From Paulinella micropora (lineage: Eukaryota; Cercozoa; Imbricatea; Euglyphida; Paulinellidae), in assembly GCA_019918135.1 (NCBI GenBank), contig WBZZ01004627.1:110637-174636 (forward strand): DNA of 64,000 nt, read 5' to 3'. A program made the position numbers and the translations under genes. Position 1 is the stretch's first letter; the number at the start of each line of letters is the position of its first letter. The notes under the pieces are model-generated. The model did not search any database. It was given only the letters and a program-made list of their open reading frames with translations, and had not been told where the DNA came from. This document shows positions 27,230-35,204 of the stretch, piece by piece.

Positions 27230-28509
27230 TTATGAGCAGCGCCTTCCGGCCCGGAGGATGCGTGCCCCGGCAGCGTTCACAAGCATGCGGGTGCTGGGCC
27301 GTCGCTGGGCCTGCTCCCCAGCGCAGCCCGCAACGGCGTCGACGACGGCGTAAGCGTGCATGAGGCCGGGCGCGCCCACGAGCCGGGCGGAACAGAACAA
27401 AAAACACAGCCACGCCAGCAAGACGCCAGCCCGCGCATGTGTGGGGTGGGCATGCTTTCCGGGCTCAGGCTGGGCAGTGTTATGGTGGAACATGCGTGCA
27501 AGGCGTGGGTGAGCGTGCCAGTATGGTTTTATTAATGTGGGAAAAACAGGGCCCAGCTCGGGCACGTGCGGGCAGTCGCCGGGCCGGGCGGGCAGAACCA
27601 GTGATCGGACCAGCTTAAGCAGCGGGGCGGCCACCGCCGTCTGGTGGTTGGGCAGGCACCAGGCAGTGTAGTAGCGCCAGAAACCGGGGTGCGTCCGCAG
27701 CACGCGCCTGCTCAGGAACCTCCACGCTAACCAGCCCGCACAGCGGGCTGGGAGGTGCTCGAGCAGCGCCGGCGGCGAGCAGCACGACAGGTACAGGATC
27801 ATGGCGTCGATCGCCACCTGGCGTTCCCCGGGTCCGACGCACAACTCGACGAGCGTGTTCTCGCCCGCATCCGTCACAGACGCGCGCACGGGGCGGCCGT
27901 CGCCCTCCGCCAGGTCCAGCAACACGTTGGCTGGCGATAGGTCCAGACAGAACAGCCCCCCGTCGACTAGCTTGCCCAGGCAGTCCTGCAAACACTCCCA
28001 GAACCGCCCCCAATCTACTGCTGGCCCGTCCGCGCCATCGTCCAACAGCAACAGCTGGGCCAGCGACGTCGTAAAGCCCTCCAGAAACAAGACGCTGGGG
28101 CAGCGCGCGCCGGGCTGCGCGCAGGCCTCCAGTGCCATTTGCAGCCCCAGCCCGCTGCGCCCGGGGGGCATGCCCCCCGCGCCCCCCCTTCTCTCCCATC
28201 CAGCCCGCGCATGTGCGGGCTGGAGAGCCTGACGCACCCCCCCGGCGTTTAGCCGCCAGACCGCCAGCAGGCTCGGGCCTGCGCCCAAGCGCTGCAGGCG
28301 CCTGTAGCCTCGAGCCTGGTTCCCCCGCGGGTCACATGTCACTTGCAAACCACGCCCCTGCACAGGGGGTCGCGAAACACGTGTCCCTGCCGTCCACTCC
28401 CGACCCACTCCCAGCCGCACAATCGCTCGCACAGCAGCCGCGTCTGCTCCGCGTCCAGCTCGGTCCGTTTGCGCGGGCTGAAGACATTCAAGTCGCTCAT
28501 GTCGCTCAT
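27230..28509 (-). CDS. Protein kinase-like protein 2, one frame break
   Basis: ATG 28509 opens MSDMSDLNVFSPRKR and a glycine loop VGSGRQGHVFRD, followed by GVVCK, the ATP-site lysine. It then hits a stop at about 28335. One missing G there (AAGTG for AAGGTG) would carry on into the long frame ending at 27230. That frame has GYRRLQRLGAGPSLL, matching kinases 1 and 3, then the catalytic loop LDLSPANVLLDL and a DFG-like VTDAGEN. The C-terminal ~150 residues include hydrophobic segments. Two CCAGCCCGC palindromes (27731-27751 and 28200-28222) are within the gene. The continuation of the kinase fold across the break supports one gene. Confidence 0.65.
28200..28222. repeat. Dispersed palindrome inside kinase 2
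   Basis: CCAGCCCGC-GCATGT-GCGGGCTGG is followed by AGAGCC as at 18096. A second, shorter copy is at 27731-27751 in the same gene. Confidence 0.65.
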
Positions 28510-28697
28510 GTCGGTTTCTGTGCCTGTCTTGATTTACTATTGTGTTTGGCAACTGAGGGGGGGGGGGGGAAAGAGAGGGCGAGAAAAAAGGGGGGAAGGG
28601 GGAGGGGCGGGGAGAGAGCCCTTCCCGTCTTCCTCCCTCCTTCCTTTCCCTCCCCGAAAAGTAAACTGGACAGCTCGTGTGCGCTCGTGCTTTACCC
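28510..28697. promoter_or_regulatory. Divergent promoter block between kinase 2 and a coiled-coil gene
   Basis: A G-run of about 12 (28558-28569), then GA- and C/T-rich tracts, sit between the two divergent starts. It has the same composition pattern as other intergenic blocks here. Confidence 0.45.
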
Positions 28698-29503
28698 ATG
28701 GCGTCGACACCACCATCCACAACGGGTGACAAAGCCACGAGATATGTCGGTGTGCATACGACCTATTACTGGTATAGCCCAGAGGCCGGCGGCGCCGGGG
28801 TTAGGGGAATTCATGCGTGCATAAACACGCCCACCCCCTTATCGTTAAGTGCGCAGGCCGGCGGCTATGACCCTGAACATGACTGCTTCTGCATTATCGA
28901 GAATTTAATCACCAATCAGGGCTTGGCGTTAGCCCAACTGCAAAACTCGCTGGCAGAGCACAGTACTCGTCTTCTCGCCGGCCCTGGGCCGGCTAATGAT
29001 TTCGAGAAGAAGAAACAGAAAAAGCAAATGCGTGCCGAGAGGCGCGTAAACGAACAATTGCAACACTTGCGCGTCCTGACGCAGGAGCTCGAGCAGTGGC
29101 GCGTCAAAGCCCTGGAAGTGCGCCAGAAAGAGGCCGGCCCTACCTTTCACAATCAGATGCACGAGGACATGAAAGCTCTACAGGATAGCTACACCAAACT
29201 CAAACTCGGGGGCCAGTCCGACGAAAGTGTGCAAGGCTTTATGGACGGGCTTAGGCACTGGGAAACAGCCCTGAGCCCACCCCAACTTGCCTTGGCCATT
29301 CTTCGGGACAAGGTACTGTCTTTTGGCTGGGCTAGTGCAGGCTCTGCTACCGAGCTAAAAAGTCTTTCCTGAGATCCCTGCTGGAAGTCTTACTCCTTTT
29401 GGAAGTTCTGAACCCCTATCTCATGGGAGGGGAAGAGAACCGTCGCAACGCGATCGGCTTGGTACAAGAGGAGCTCAAAGACAAGCCCGCGCAGTGCCAC
29501 TAA
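28698..29503 (+). CDS. Coiled-coil protein, one frame break near the C-terminus
   Basis: ATG 28698 starts MASTPPSTTGDKATRYVG. A globular N-terminal part contains AGGYDPEHDCFCIIENLITN. A charged coiled coil follows (EKKKQKKQMRAERRVNEQL), then VQGFMDGLRHWETALSPP. The frame stops at 29372, but at the A5 run (29357-29361) a one-base change continues into KSFLRSLLEVLLLLEVLNPY and ends at TAA 29501-29503, where a hairpin and polyadenylation signal follow. The position of those signals favours the longer protein. A shortened copy lies at 29921-30051. Function is unknown. Confidence 0.6.
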
Positions 29504-29536
29504 AAACTCCTTCCAGCATCGGGCTGGAGGGAGTTT
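29504..29536 (+). terminator. Hairpin right after the stop codon
   Basis: Arms 29504-29517 and 29523-29536 pair at all 14 positions if one G-U pair is allowed. The stop TAA is at 29501-29503, and TTTTTATTAAAAG follows at 29583. Confidence 0.6.
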
Positions 29537-29668
29537 GAAAAACAAAATTTCAAGACAAACTCAGAATTTAATCATAAACGAATTTTTATTAAAAGTCAAG
29601 TATGCGGCCTCTGCCCGAGCAGCGGCTGGCTGCCCAAGCTCTGCTTGGGCAGAGGAGTAATGCAATTG

Positions 29669-29902
29669 TCATAGGGGCCAGGCGGCGATGCGCCGCCTGG
29701 CCAGTGCGTAACTTATCAACACTAGGCTGTTGGTCACGCGCCAAATGTCTCTCTCTACGTGCTCTTTGTATTGTCCTGAGCCTGCACGCGCCTTGATTTT
29801 GTCTAACACGCTACAAACTCGCTCCAGGTCCTCGAGCAAGGCCGCACTTGCGGCATCAACCTCCGACGGCGGCGGTGTCGTGGCTAGAGACTCCAGCCCC
29901 AT
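29669..29902 (-). CDS. Small helical protein, paralog of 30992-31504
   Basis: Encodes 77 residues (MGLESLATTPPPSEVDAASA, then EDLERVCSVLDKIKARAGSG, YKEHVERDIWRV, LVLISYALARRRIAAWPL). It is a shorter version of the gene at 30992-31504, lacking its N-terminal SPNSDPT repeats and an internal ~27-residue segment. Its last codons overlap a perfect palindrome (29676-29702) that the paralog does not have, and this replaces the C-terminal ~25 residues of the paralog with AAWPL. Function is unknown. Confidence 0.55.
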   Translation of the reverse strand: MGLESLATTPPPSEVDAASAALLEDLERVCSVLDKIKARAGSGQYKEHVERDIWRVTNSLVLISYALARRRIAAWPL

Positions 29903-29920
29903 GGCAGCGGGATGGCAGAG

Positions 29921-30051
29921 GCCGGCGGCTATGACCCTGAAAATGACTGTTTCTGCATTATCGAGAATTTAATCACCAATCGGGGCAACCCGACGAAGAT
30001 GTCCAAGGCTTTATGGAAGGGCTCAAGCACTGGGAGACAGCCCTGAGCCCC
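29921..30051 (+). pseudogene. Remnant copy of the 28698 gene with central deletion
   Basis: The sequence encodes AGGYDPENDCFCIIENLITN joined directly to QPDEDVQGFMEGLKHWETAL. In the gene at 28698 these two segments are separated by about 95 codons. The join falls at a shared Gly codon, so a deletion between short matches is likely. It ends in a C-run at about 30050. Confidence 0.6.
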
Positions 30052-30097
30052 CCCCCCCCTAAACTTACCGTCGACCTTCTTTTGTGCAGTTGCTCGG

Positions 30098-30110
30098 TAT
30101 ATATAAAAGG
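30098..30110 (+). promoter_or_regulatory. TATA-like box before the membrane protein gene
   Basis: TATATATAAAAGG lies about 60 bases before ATG 30170. This is the clearest TATA-like element in the window; function is inferred from sequence and position. Confidence 0.45.
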
Positions 30111-30169
30111 TAATAAGAGGAGAAACCAAAAAAAAGAAAAAAAGGGAGCGGGCTGTCAGCAAGATCCGC

Positions 30170-30898
30170 ATGCTGGTGCTGTTACACTTTCTCTGGACTG
30201 CCGGAGCCAGCTTATACAGAGCTGAGATTGAATCCAGGCTAAAGACGAAGAACAATCATACGCACTCGTTGACACTCTCCGCGCCGGGGGGGCGTGCAAA
30301 CGCGTTTAAGGTCCAGCCCTTTGCGGAGTTTCCGGATTGCGCTTTTGTCAAGCTGGCCGGTGTGGTCACACGCTGGCAGTCTTCCCAAAAACCAGAATGG
30401 GAATTCCACGCCGAACCGAAGGCGTGGCACACCCCCCAACCAATTAGGGATGGCCCATTCGAACGTCGCTATACCGAGGATATCGAAGGTAATATCTTGT
30501 ACAGGAGCAATGTCAAGCTACGGCGCCAAAAGTGGTCCGAGATCACGCTGAGCTTCGACGTAGTCTGCTATGCCGATTGGGGGCTCCGCTCTTGCACCAT
30601 TGACTACACGCCCTTCATCGTGTGCAGCGAGGATTACCACAGAACCCGCAACGTAGGGATCAGCTGCTTGTTCTTTCTGCTCCTGACTGTTGTGTACACG
30701 TGTTGTTTTTGTTGCCTATTTAAACCAGACAACGATTCGAACTCTCAGCAAGATATCACTTTAGAGCACTATCAGCCAGGTCCCACCTTAGAAAACAAGG
30801 GCTGCTGCCTCGTATTCTTGCTGCTGGTTGTCACGTGCGTTCTGGCCCTTGCGTATCTGGTGCTTTGGCACAACAAGGACCAAGTGCACATGTTCTAA
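30170..30898 (+). CDS. Two-span membrane protein with signal peptide
   Basis: 242 residues. The N-terminus MLVLLHFLWTAGASLYRAEI is a signal-peptide-like segment. About 140 residues of probable lumenal or outer sequence follow, with an NHT glycosylation site and several Cys (DVVCYADWGLRSCTIDY). Two membrane spans come next: ISCLFFLLLTVVYTCCFCCL, and after a short acidic loop CCLVFLLLVVTCVLALAYLV. The fold is not recognised, although the topology recalls TMEM43-like or envelope proteins. It could be a viral envelope protein or a host-derived membrane protein. A TATA-like box precedes it. Confidence 0.6.
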   Translation: MLVLLHFLWTAGASLYRAEIESRLKTKNNHTHSLTLSAPGGRANAFKVQPFAEFPDCAFVKLAGVVTRWQSSQKPEWEFHAEPKAWHTPQPIRDGPFERRYTEDIEGNILYRSNVKLRRQKWSEITLSFDVVCYADWGLRSCTIDYTPFIVCSEDYHRTRNVGISCLFFLLLTVVYTCCFCCLFKPDNDSNSQQDITLEHYQPGPTLENKGCCLVFLLLVVTCVLALAYLVLWHNKDQVHMF

Positions 30899-30991
30899 AC
30901 CCAGCCCGGATCGAGCCGAGTTTCTTTGGGACGTGTTGCATCGATTACTTTATAATTAAAAACAAGACAACTAATGCAATCAGAAACGAAT

Positions 30992-31504
30992 TCAGTCATA
31001 AAAGTCTAGCCGCTTGGGAGGGCTCGTTCTAGCGGTTGGTTGGGACGACACCTGCTTCGGCAAAGGAGTACTACAATTGTCATAGGAGCGTTCATCGATG
31101 CGCCGCCTGGCCAGTGCATAACTTATCAACACCAGGCTATTATTCACGCGCCAAATGTCTCTCTCTACGTGCGTCGCCTTTGGGTCTTCGGCGCGCACTG
31201 TTCCTTGCTTGGACCCGACCCACTCTGTCAGAGCCTTGGGCCTGGGAGCCACGTGCTCTTTGTATTGTCCTGAGCGTACCCGAGCCTTGATTTTGTCTAA
31301 CACGCTAGAAACTCGCTCCAGGTCCGCCAGCAAGGCTGCACTTGCGGCATCAACCTCCGACGGCGGCGGCGTCGGGTCTGAGTTGGGAGACAGCTCAGAC
31401 CCGACGGCTGTCGGGTCTGAGTTGGGAGACAGCTCGTGTGCGGGCGGCTCGCTCTCGACCTTGAGCTTATTGGGAGAAGGCTCCTCGAAATCCATCGTCA
31501 TCAT
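30992..31504 (-). CDS. Helical protein with SPNSDPT repeats, paralog of 29669-29902
   Basis: From ATG 31504 (MMTMDFEEPSPNKLKVESEP) this encodes 170 residues. Two copies of an ELSPNSDPT module arise from a direct DNA repeat at about 31370-31435. The conserved helical part (DAASAALLADLERVSSVLDK, RDIWRVNNSLVLISYALARR) matches the smaller paralog. A segment TEWVGSKQGTVRAEDPKATH and a C-terminal tail are unique to this copy. A poly-G tract (31532-31550) lies just upstream of the start. Function is unknown. Confidence 0.6.
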   Translation of the reverse strand: MMTMDFEEPSPNKLKVESEPPAHELSPNSDPTAVGSELSPNSDPTPPPSEVDAASAALLADLERVSSVLDKIKARVRSGQYKEHVAPRPKALTEWVGSKQGTVRAEDPKATHVERDIWRVNNSLVLISYALARRRIDERSYDNCSTPLPKQVSSQPTARTSPPKRLDFYD

Positions 31505-31799
31505 CTGGCAAGAGAAAGACACAAGAGGAGAGGGGGGGGGGGGGGGGGGGAGGGGAAGGGGGGAGGGGCATGAGAGATAGACGCACACAAGAGAAAAAAA
31601 AGGGGGGCAGGGAGGGTCAGCGCACCCCCCCCCCCCCTCTTCAAAAAACGCAAATCAAGCAAATTGTGGCCTGGCAACGTGCAGTGACCTTTGGGTGCTC
31701 CTTGTACAGGGGGGGGGGGGTGCCCCCCCTCCCCTCTTGTACCAGGGGGGGTGCCCCCCCCCTTTCCATGCATCTCTGCTAGGTGCTACCTGGCAAGAG
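31505..31799. promoter_or_regulatory. G-run/C-run hairpin cluster
   Basis: This spacer holds a G-run (about 31532-31550), a C-run (31627-31637) and two successive poly-G-TGCC-poly-C palindromes (31709-31729 and 31745-31762). It separates divergent genes. No coding frame here is convincing; the frames present are Pro/Gly low complexity. Confidence 0.5.
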
Positions 31800-31964
31800 A
31801 TGAATCCCGCTGGCGCCACGTTGCTCCGCCAAGAAAAAAGACACTTGACAGCCCCCCGCTGTGTGGTTTGCAACGAAAACTTCTCTGATCAGCGCCCTGT
31901 GTACCATCATCTATACCCAGCCCGCTTGCGCGGGCTGGAGAGGGAGACACACCCTGCCAAGTAA
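31800..31964 (+). CDS. 54-residue zinc-finger-like protein
   Basis: ATG 31800 gives MNPAGATLLRQEKRHLTAPR, then CVVCNENFSDQRPVYHHLYP and a basic tail. CxxC followed by two His resembles a small C2H2-type finger. A CCAGCCCGC palindrome (31917-31938) is translated near the C-terminus, and the stop codon is in the loop of a hairpin. The small size is compensated by the zinc motif and the ordered gene end. Confidence 0.45.
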   Translation: MNPAGATLLRQEKRHLTAPRCVVCNENFSDQRPVYHHLYPARLRGLERETHPAK

Positions 31965-31976
31965 AACTCGGCAGGG
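31952..31976 (+). terminator. Hairpin with the stop codon in its loop
   Basis: CCCTGCC (31952-31958) pairs with GGCAGGG (31970-31976). The TAA stop (31962-31964) is in the loop. AATTTTAATTTTAAAA follows at about 32022. Confidence 0.55.
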
Positions 31977-32174
31977 AGTTTCAAGAACGAAACTTCAAGA
32001 TACCTAATTGTATCATAAACGAATTTTAATTTTAAAAAAGTCAAGCTTACGACCGCTTCCCCTCTCTTCTAGGCCCCGCCGCGTCTCTGCTCCCCTGGCC
32101 CGTAGCTGCAGCAAGTTGTTATCAAGTTTTTGATGCAGTTGCTTTAAGGGGAGAAGGAGAGGGAAAAGGAAATG
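31965..32174. other. Convergent spacer
   Basis: It contains the hairpin above, an A/T-rich polyadenylation-like region (32005-32045) and a short GC-rich stretch. The TCATAAACGAATTTT segment (32012-32026) is nearly identical to the one at 29572-29588, showing that the gene ends at 29.5 and 32.0 kb share ancestry. Confidence 0.4.
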
Positions 32175-34968
32175 TTATGAACGCATGCTAGATCCGAGGT
32201 CTAACAAGCGTAGGCAGGAACTATCGGGTAGTACCCTGTGTCTGAGCACCAATCGTGCGTCTACCTCGTACAGACAGAAGCCCGGGTTGTAGGTAGAACG
32301 GAGCAAGCCCAGACGTTGAGCTTTTTCCCTTGACACTGGATTAGTGTACACAATTTCTATTCCAGCGGACTGTTTCTCTTCCGCTACCACGACTACATCC
32401 ACCACGGCACACCTAGGATGATCGTCTCTTGAAAGTTCGGATAAGTTGTTTGCGACCTCAGCACACATGACCGCGCACTCTGGCCACGTTTGCTTTAGGC
32501 CTATGCCACGCGCCGCAATTGGATATTCACAAAAAACACCTTTATGAGGTTTTTCTTTCATGCCGTTATATGTGTCAATGGGGCCCCAGCGAACGCAGCC
32601 CTCTGTGTTGGTCTCACGCAGCCAATCGCAGATATTTTGCTTTGCGGCCCTGTGTATTTCAGACTCGTATGCCTTGAAAACGCTCGGCGGGGTTTCAACG
32701 CCGCCTCCGTAGACACCGAGCCCACAGTTGAAAAATCTGTCGAATTCTGGTAGCAGCCCTTGCGCACGCACCCACTGCACATAGGCAGCGTCGTGCAGCA
32801 TCTCTCTCAAGCTCCTGCCTCTGTATTTGCCAAACGGGACAATTAGGCTGCACGCCTCCTCGTTCAAGCGTTCCTGCTCTGCAGCGGGTATAAGACCAGT
32901 CTGGGCTGGGGGTTCTGCCTTTTGGGCAAGGTCTGAGGGAACCATACTCACTCTTTCTTCGTGGCATTGTCCCCCACCGTATCGTGCTTTTGCTCTGCCC
33001 TGCGCAGCTTCCATCACCGTCCTCTCCGGTGCGAGTGATAGGGTGCATGCTTCTGCGATCTCCCAGGCTGTCTGTCCCTGAAACTTGTCGGGTACGATTT
33101 CGTAGACCGAGAAATTTCTATTCCCTTTTCTAAAATTCCCGTCGGGTCGAGAGGGGTTTCTGGTTCGCACTAGTTTGCAAGGAAGAAGCAAGGGCATGAC
33201 ATCTTTGCTGGCAGCGAGGGCTACCTGCAGAGAGAGCACTTTGTCTTTGTCTTCCAGGACGAATAGGATGTGTGGGCTCGGGTGCCACCTTCCTAGTACG
33301 ACGCGACAGCCTGCTTGGAGTGCGCGCAAGGACTGGGTGAGCTGCTTACCATCAATTTCCCAGGTTGTAAACTGTAGAACCCGGTTGTCTTTGTGGAGGC
33401 TGCACTTTAGTGCGGTTAGAAAATCAGTTACTGCTGCCAAGGCAGGAAGCGTGACATTTTGACTGTCGAATAAAGCCACGAAAGTCCCAGGCTTGAACTC
33501 CTGCGCGTAGACCTCGGAAAGGGTATATTCGCTGAGAAGTTTGAGCCAGAGATACAAACGCGAGAAGTCTTTGGCGATACATTCGCTGACCGTTGTCCAA
33601 GAGGGCTGCAGGGTCGGGAAGGTGGCAGCAAAGGTAAAGAGAGCAGTCCGGTCTTTGCGCTTTTCCTGCGCCAACACAGGGTTTTGTGCTGCTAGAGCGT
33701 GTTCCTCCTCATTGCAGACCCCGCTATGAAGACGTTTGGCCTCTTGAACAATCTCGCCCCAACTAGGCGGCGGGGGCTCAGACGCAGGGTTGTCTTGAAC
33801 GCCCATCTCCTCCTGATTACCCTCTTGCTCGGAGTCTTGTTTTGCCGTTTTCAGCCTGAGCGCATAGGCTGCTAGCACGACCTCCTCGACTTGTGCGCAG
33901 CTTGCCAGGCGTTCCATGCGGCTTGCTCGCTGCTTCCGAGTCCGTTCCTGGATCTCGGCTCGTGCGGCTGCGTGTGCTGTGTGTAGTGCCTTGTTCTCGT
34001 CGCGCGAAAGGGCACGCTCCTGATCGTTGTAATCACGGAGGTAGTCATGTCTTTGTGCGCGGGGTGGGAGTCGGATGGCGCTGTAGTCTACCTGAACAAT
34101 ATCTGTGCCCATCTCCCGCAGATGCCAGAAAAGTTCGCGGAGGGTGTGCCGGCGAGAAAGAGCGGCGCTAAGTGTGTTATAGGATGCGCATTGCGCGACC
34201 CAGGCATCAGCCTTAGACCAATGCATGTGTCCGTCCTCTGTCCGGACGGATACCAACGAGGAGCAGGAGCTGTCTACGCCAAAGTCGAGCTCGACTAAGA
34301 CTGTGTGGTCCTCCTCTCTGTCGAGCGACTGCCGCACCTGGGTGGCTGATCTGGCGACAGACAAACTCAAAGCCGGCCTCCGGGTCGCTAGGTGCGGCCA
34401 CTGGCCGCGTGGCCTCGAGCACAAGCCACTCTGTCCTGCTGGCGCCCAGGGCCGGTGGCTCAGCGGGCGGAGCCGCTTCCCCCGTCACCAGCAGCCGGAC
34501 GCTCAGGCGCCCTCCCACGTTATCCTGGAAGACGAGCACGTGTACGGACCACCGCGGGGCGGCCGGGCACTCCTGCCTGAGACGCGCACTGAATTCATCC
34601 AAGGGGAGCAGGGTGGTTGCGTGCTGCTGCGTCGACAAGGGGAAGCTCAAGGACTGTCTCAGCAGGGCTCGCGCTGCGGCGACTATCCGCAGGAACGAGA
34701 GGGTAGCCCGTGCTTCCAACAGAAGTTTCTCTTCCTGGCCTCTGCGCAGCCGGAGCTGGTCTGCCAAGAGGCGTGCGTATTCGCGGCAAGTCCTGGCTAG
34801 CCGCTGCAGCTCGTCGGAGGACAGCAGGGGGGCTAGCGCTTCCAGCAGCTCCGGCGGCAGGTGGGCGAGCGTGGTCACGCACAGCTCATGGGCCTCGGGC
34901 TCGGGGCCGTCCATTCTGGGCTTCTTGCGGCTGCAGCCGGCAGACGCGTGCGTACACTCTCTGAACAT
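32175..34968 (-). CDS. F-box protein fused to an ExoX-C-like and nuclease-like region, one frame break
   Basis: ATG 34968 opens a basic N-terminus and an F-box (LAHLPPELLEALAPLLSSDE, then LQRLARTCREYARLL). Between about 34340 and 34390 the frame shifts by one base into a 700-codon frame that has no ATG near its start. That frame carries VPFGKYRGRSLREMLHDAAY followed by QWVRAQ, the FGKYxGxxLxEVxxxDxxYxxW pattern of the ExoX-like C-terminal domain. It ends with AVVDVVVVAEEKQSAGIEIV followed by YTNPVSREKAQRL, reminiscent of CoiA-like PD-(D/E)xK nucleases (D...ExV). The middle (~350 residues) is unassigned. I read one protein of about 930 residues. The nuclease assignment is tentative. Confidence 0.6.
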
Positions 34969-35204
34969 GGTGGTGATCAGGCCAAAGCTCTGCAGCTATA
35001 CACACAAGCCGCCCGCAAGGGTCATGCACGAGCCAAAGAAAAAATCGGCGCCAGTGAGCGCACTTTACTAGCCAACGGGCATCACGCACAGGGCGGGGAG
35101 GAGGGGGAGGGGTATCAAGGAAGGCGGAGAGGGATGATAAGCGAGCGAGAGAGAGAGAGAGAGACATACAAAGCAAAGAAGAGATAAAAGAGAGAGAGAG
35201 AGAA
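34969..35204. promoter_or_regulatory. Divergent GA-repeat promoter region
   Basis: It lies between divergent F-box and LRR-like genes. A purine-rich stretch with (GA)n at 35146-35163 and 35191-35202 precedes the ATG at 35205. No poly-G/poly-C hairpin is seen here. Confidence 0.4.

Noticed and set aside
27615-28199. 194-codon minus-strand frame inside kinase 2
   Set aside because: It overlaps the kinase frame, which holds the conserved catalytic loop, and shows only Arg/Gly/Ala-rich text.
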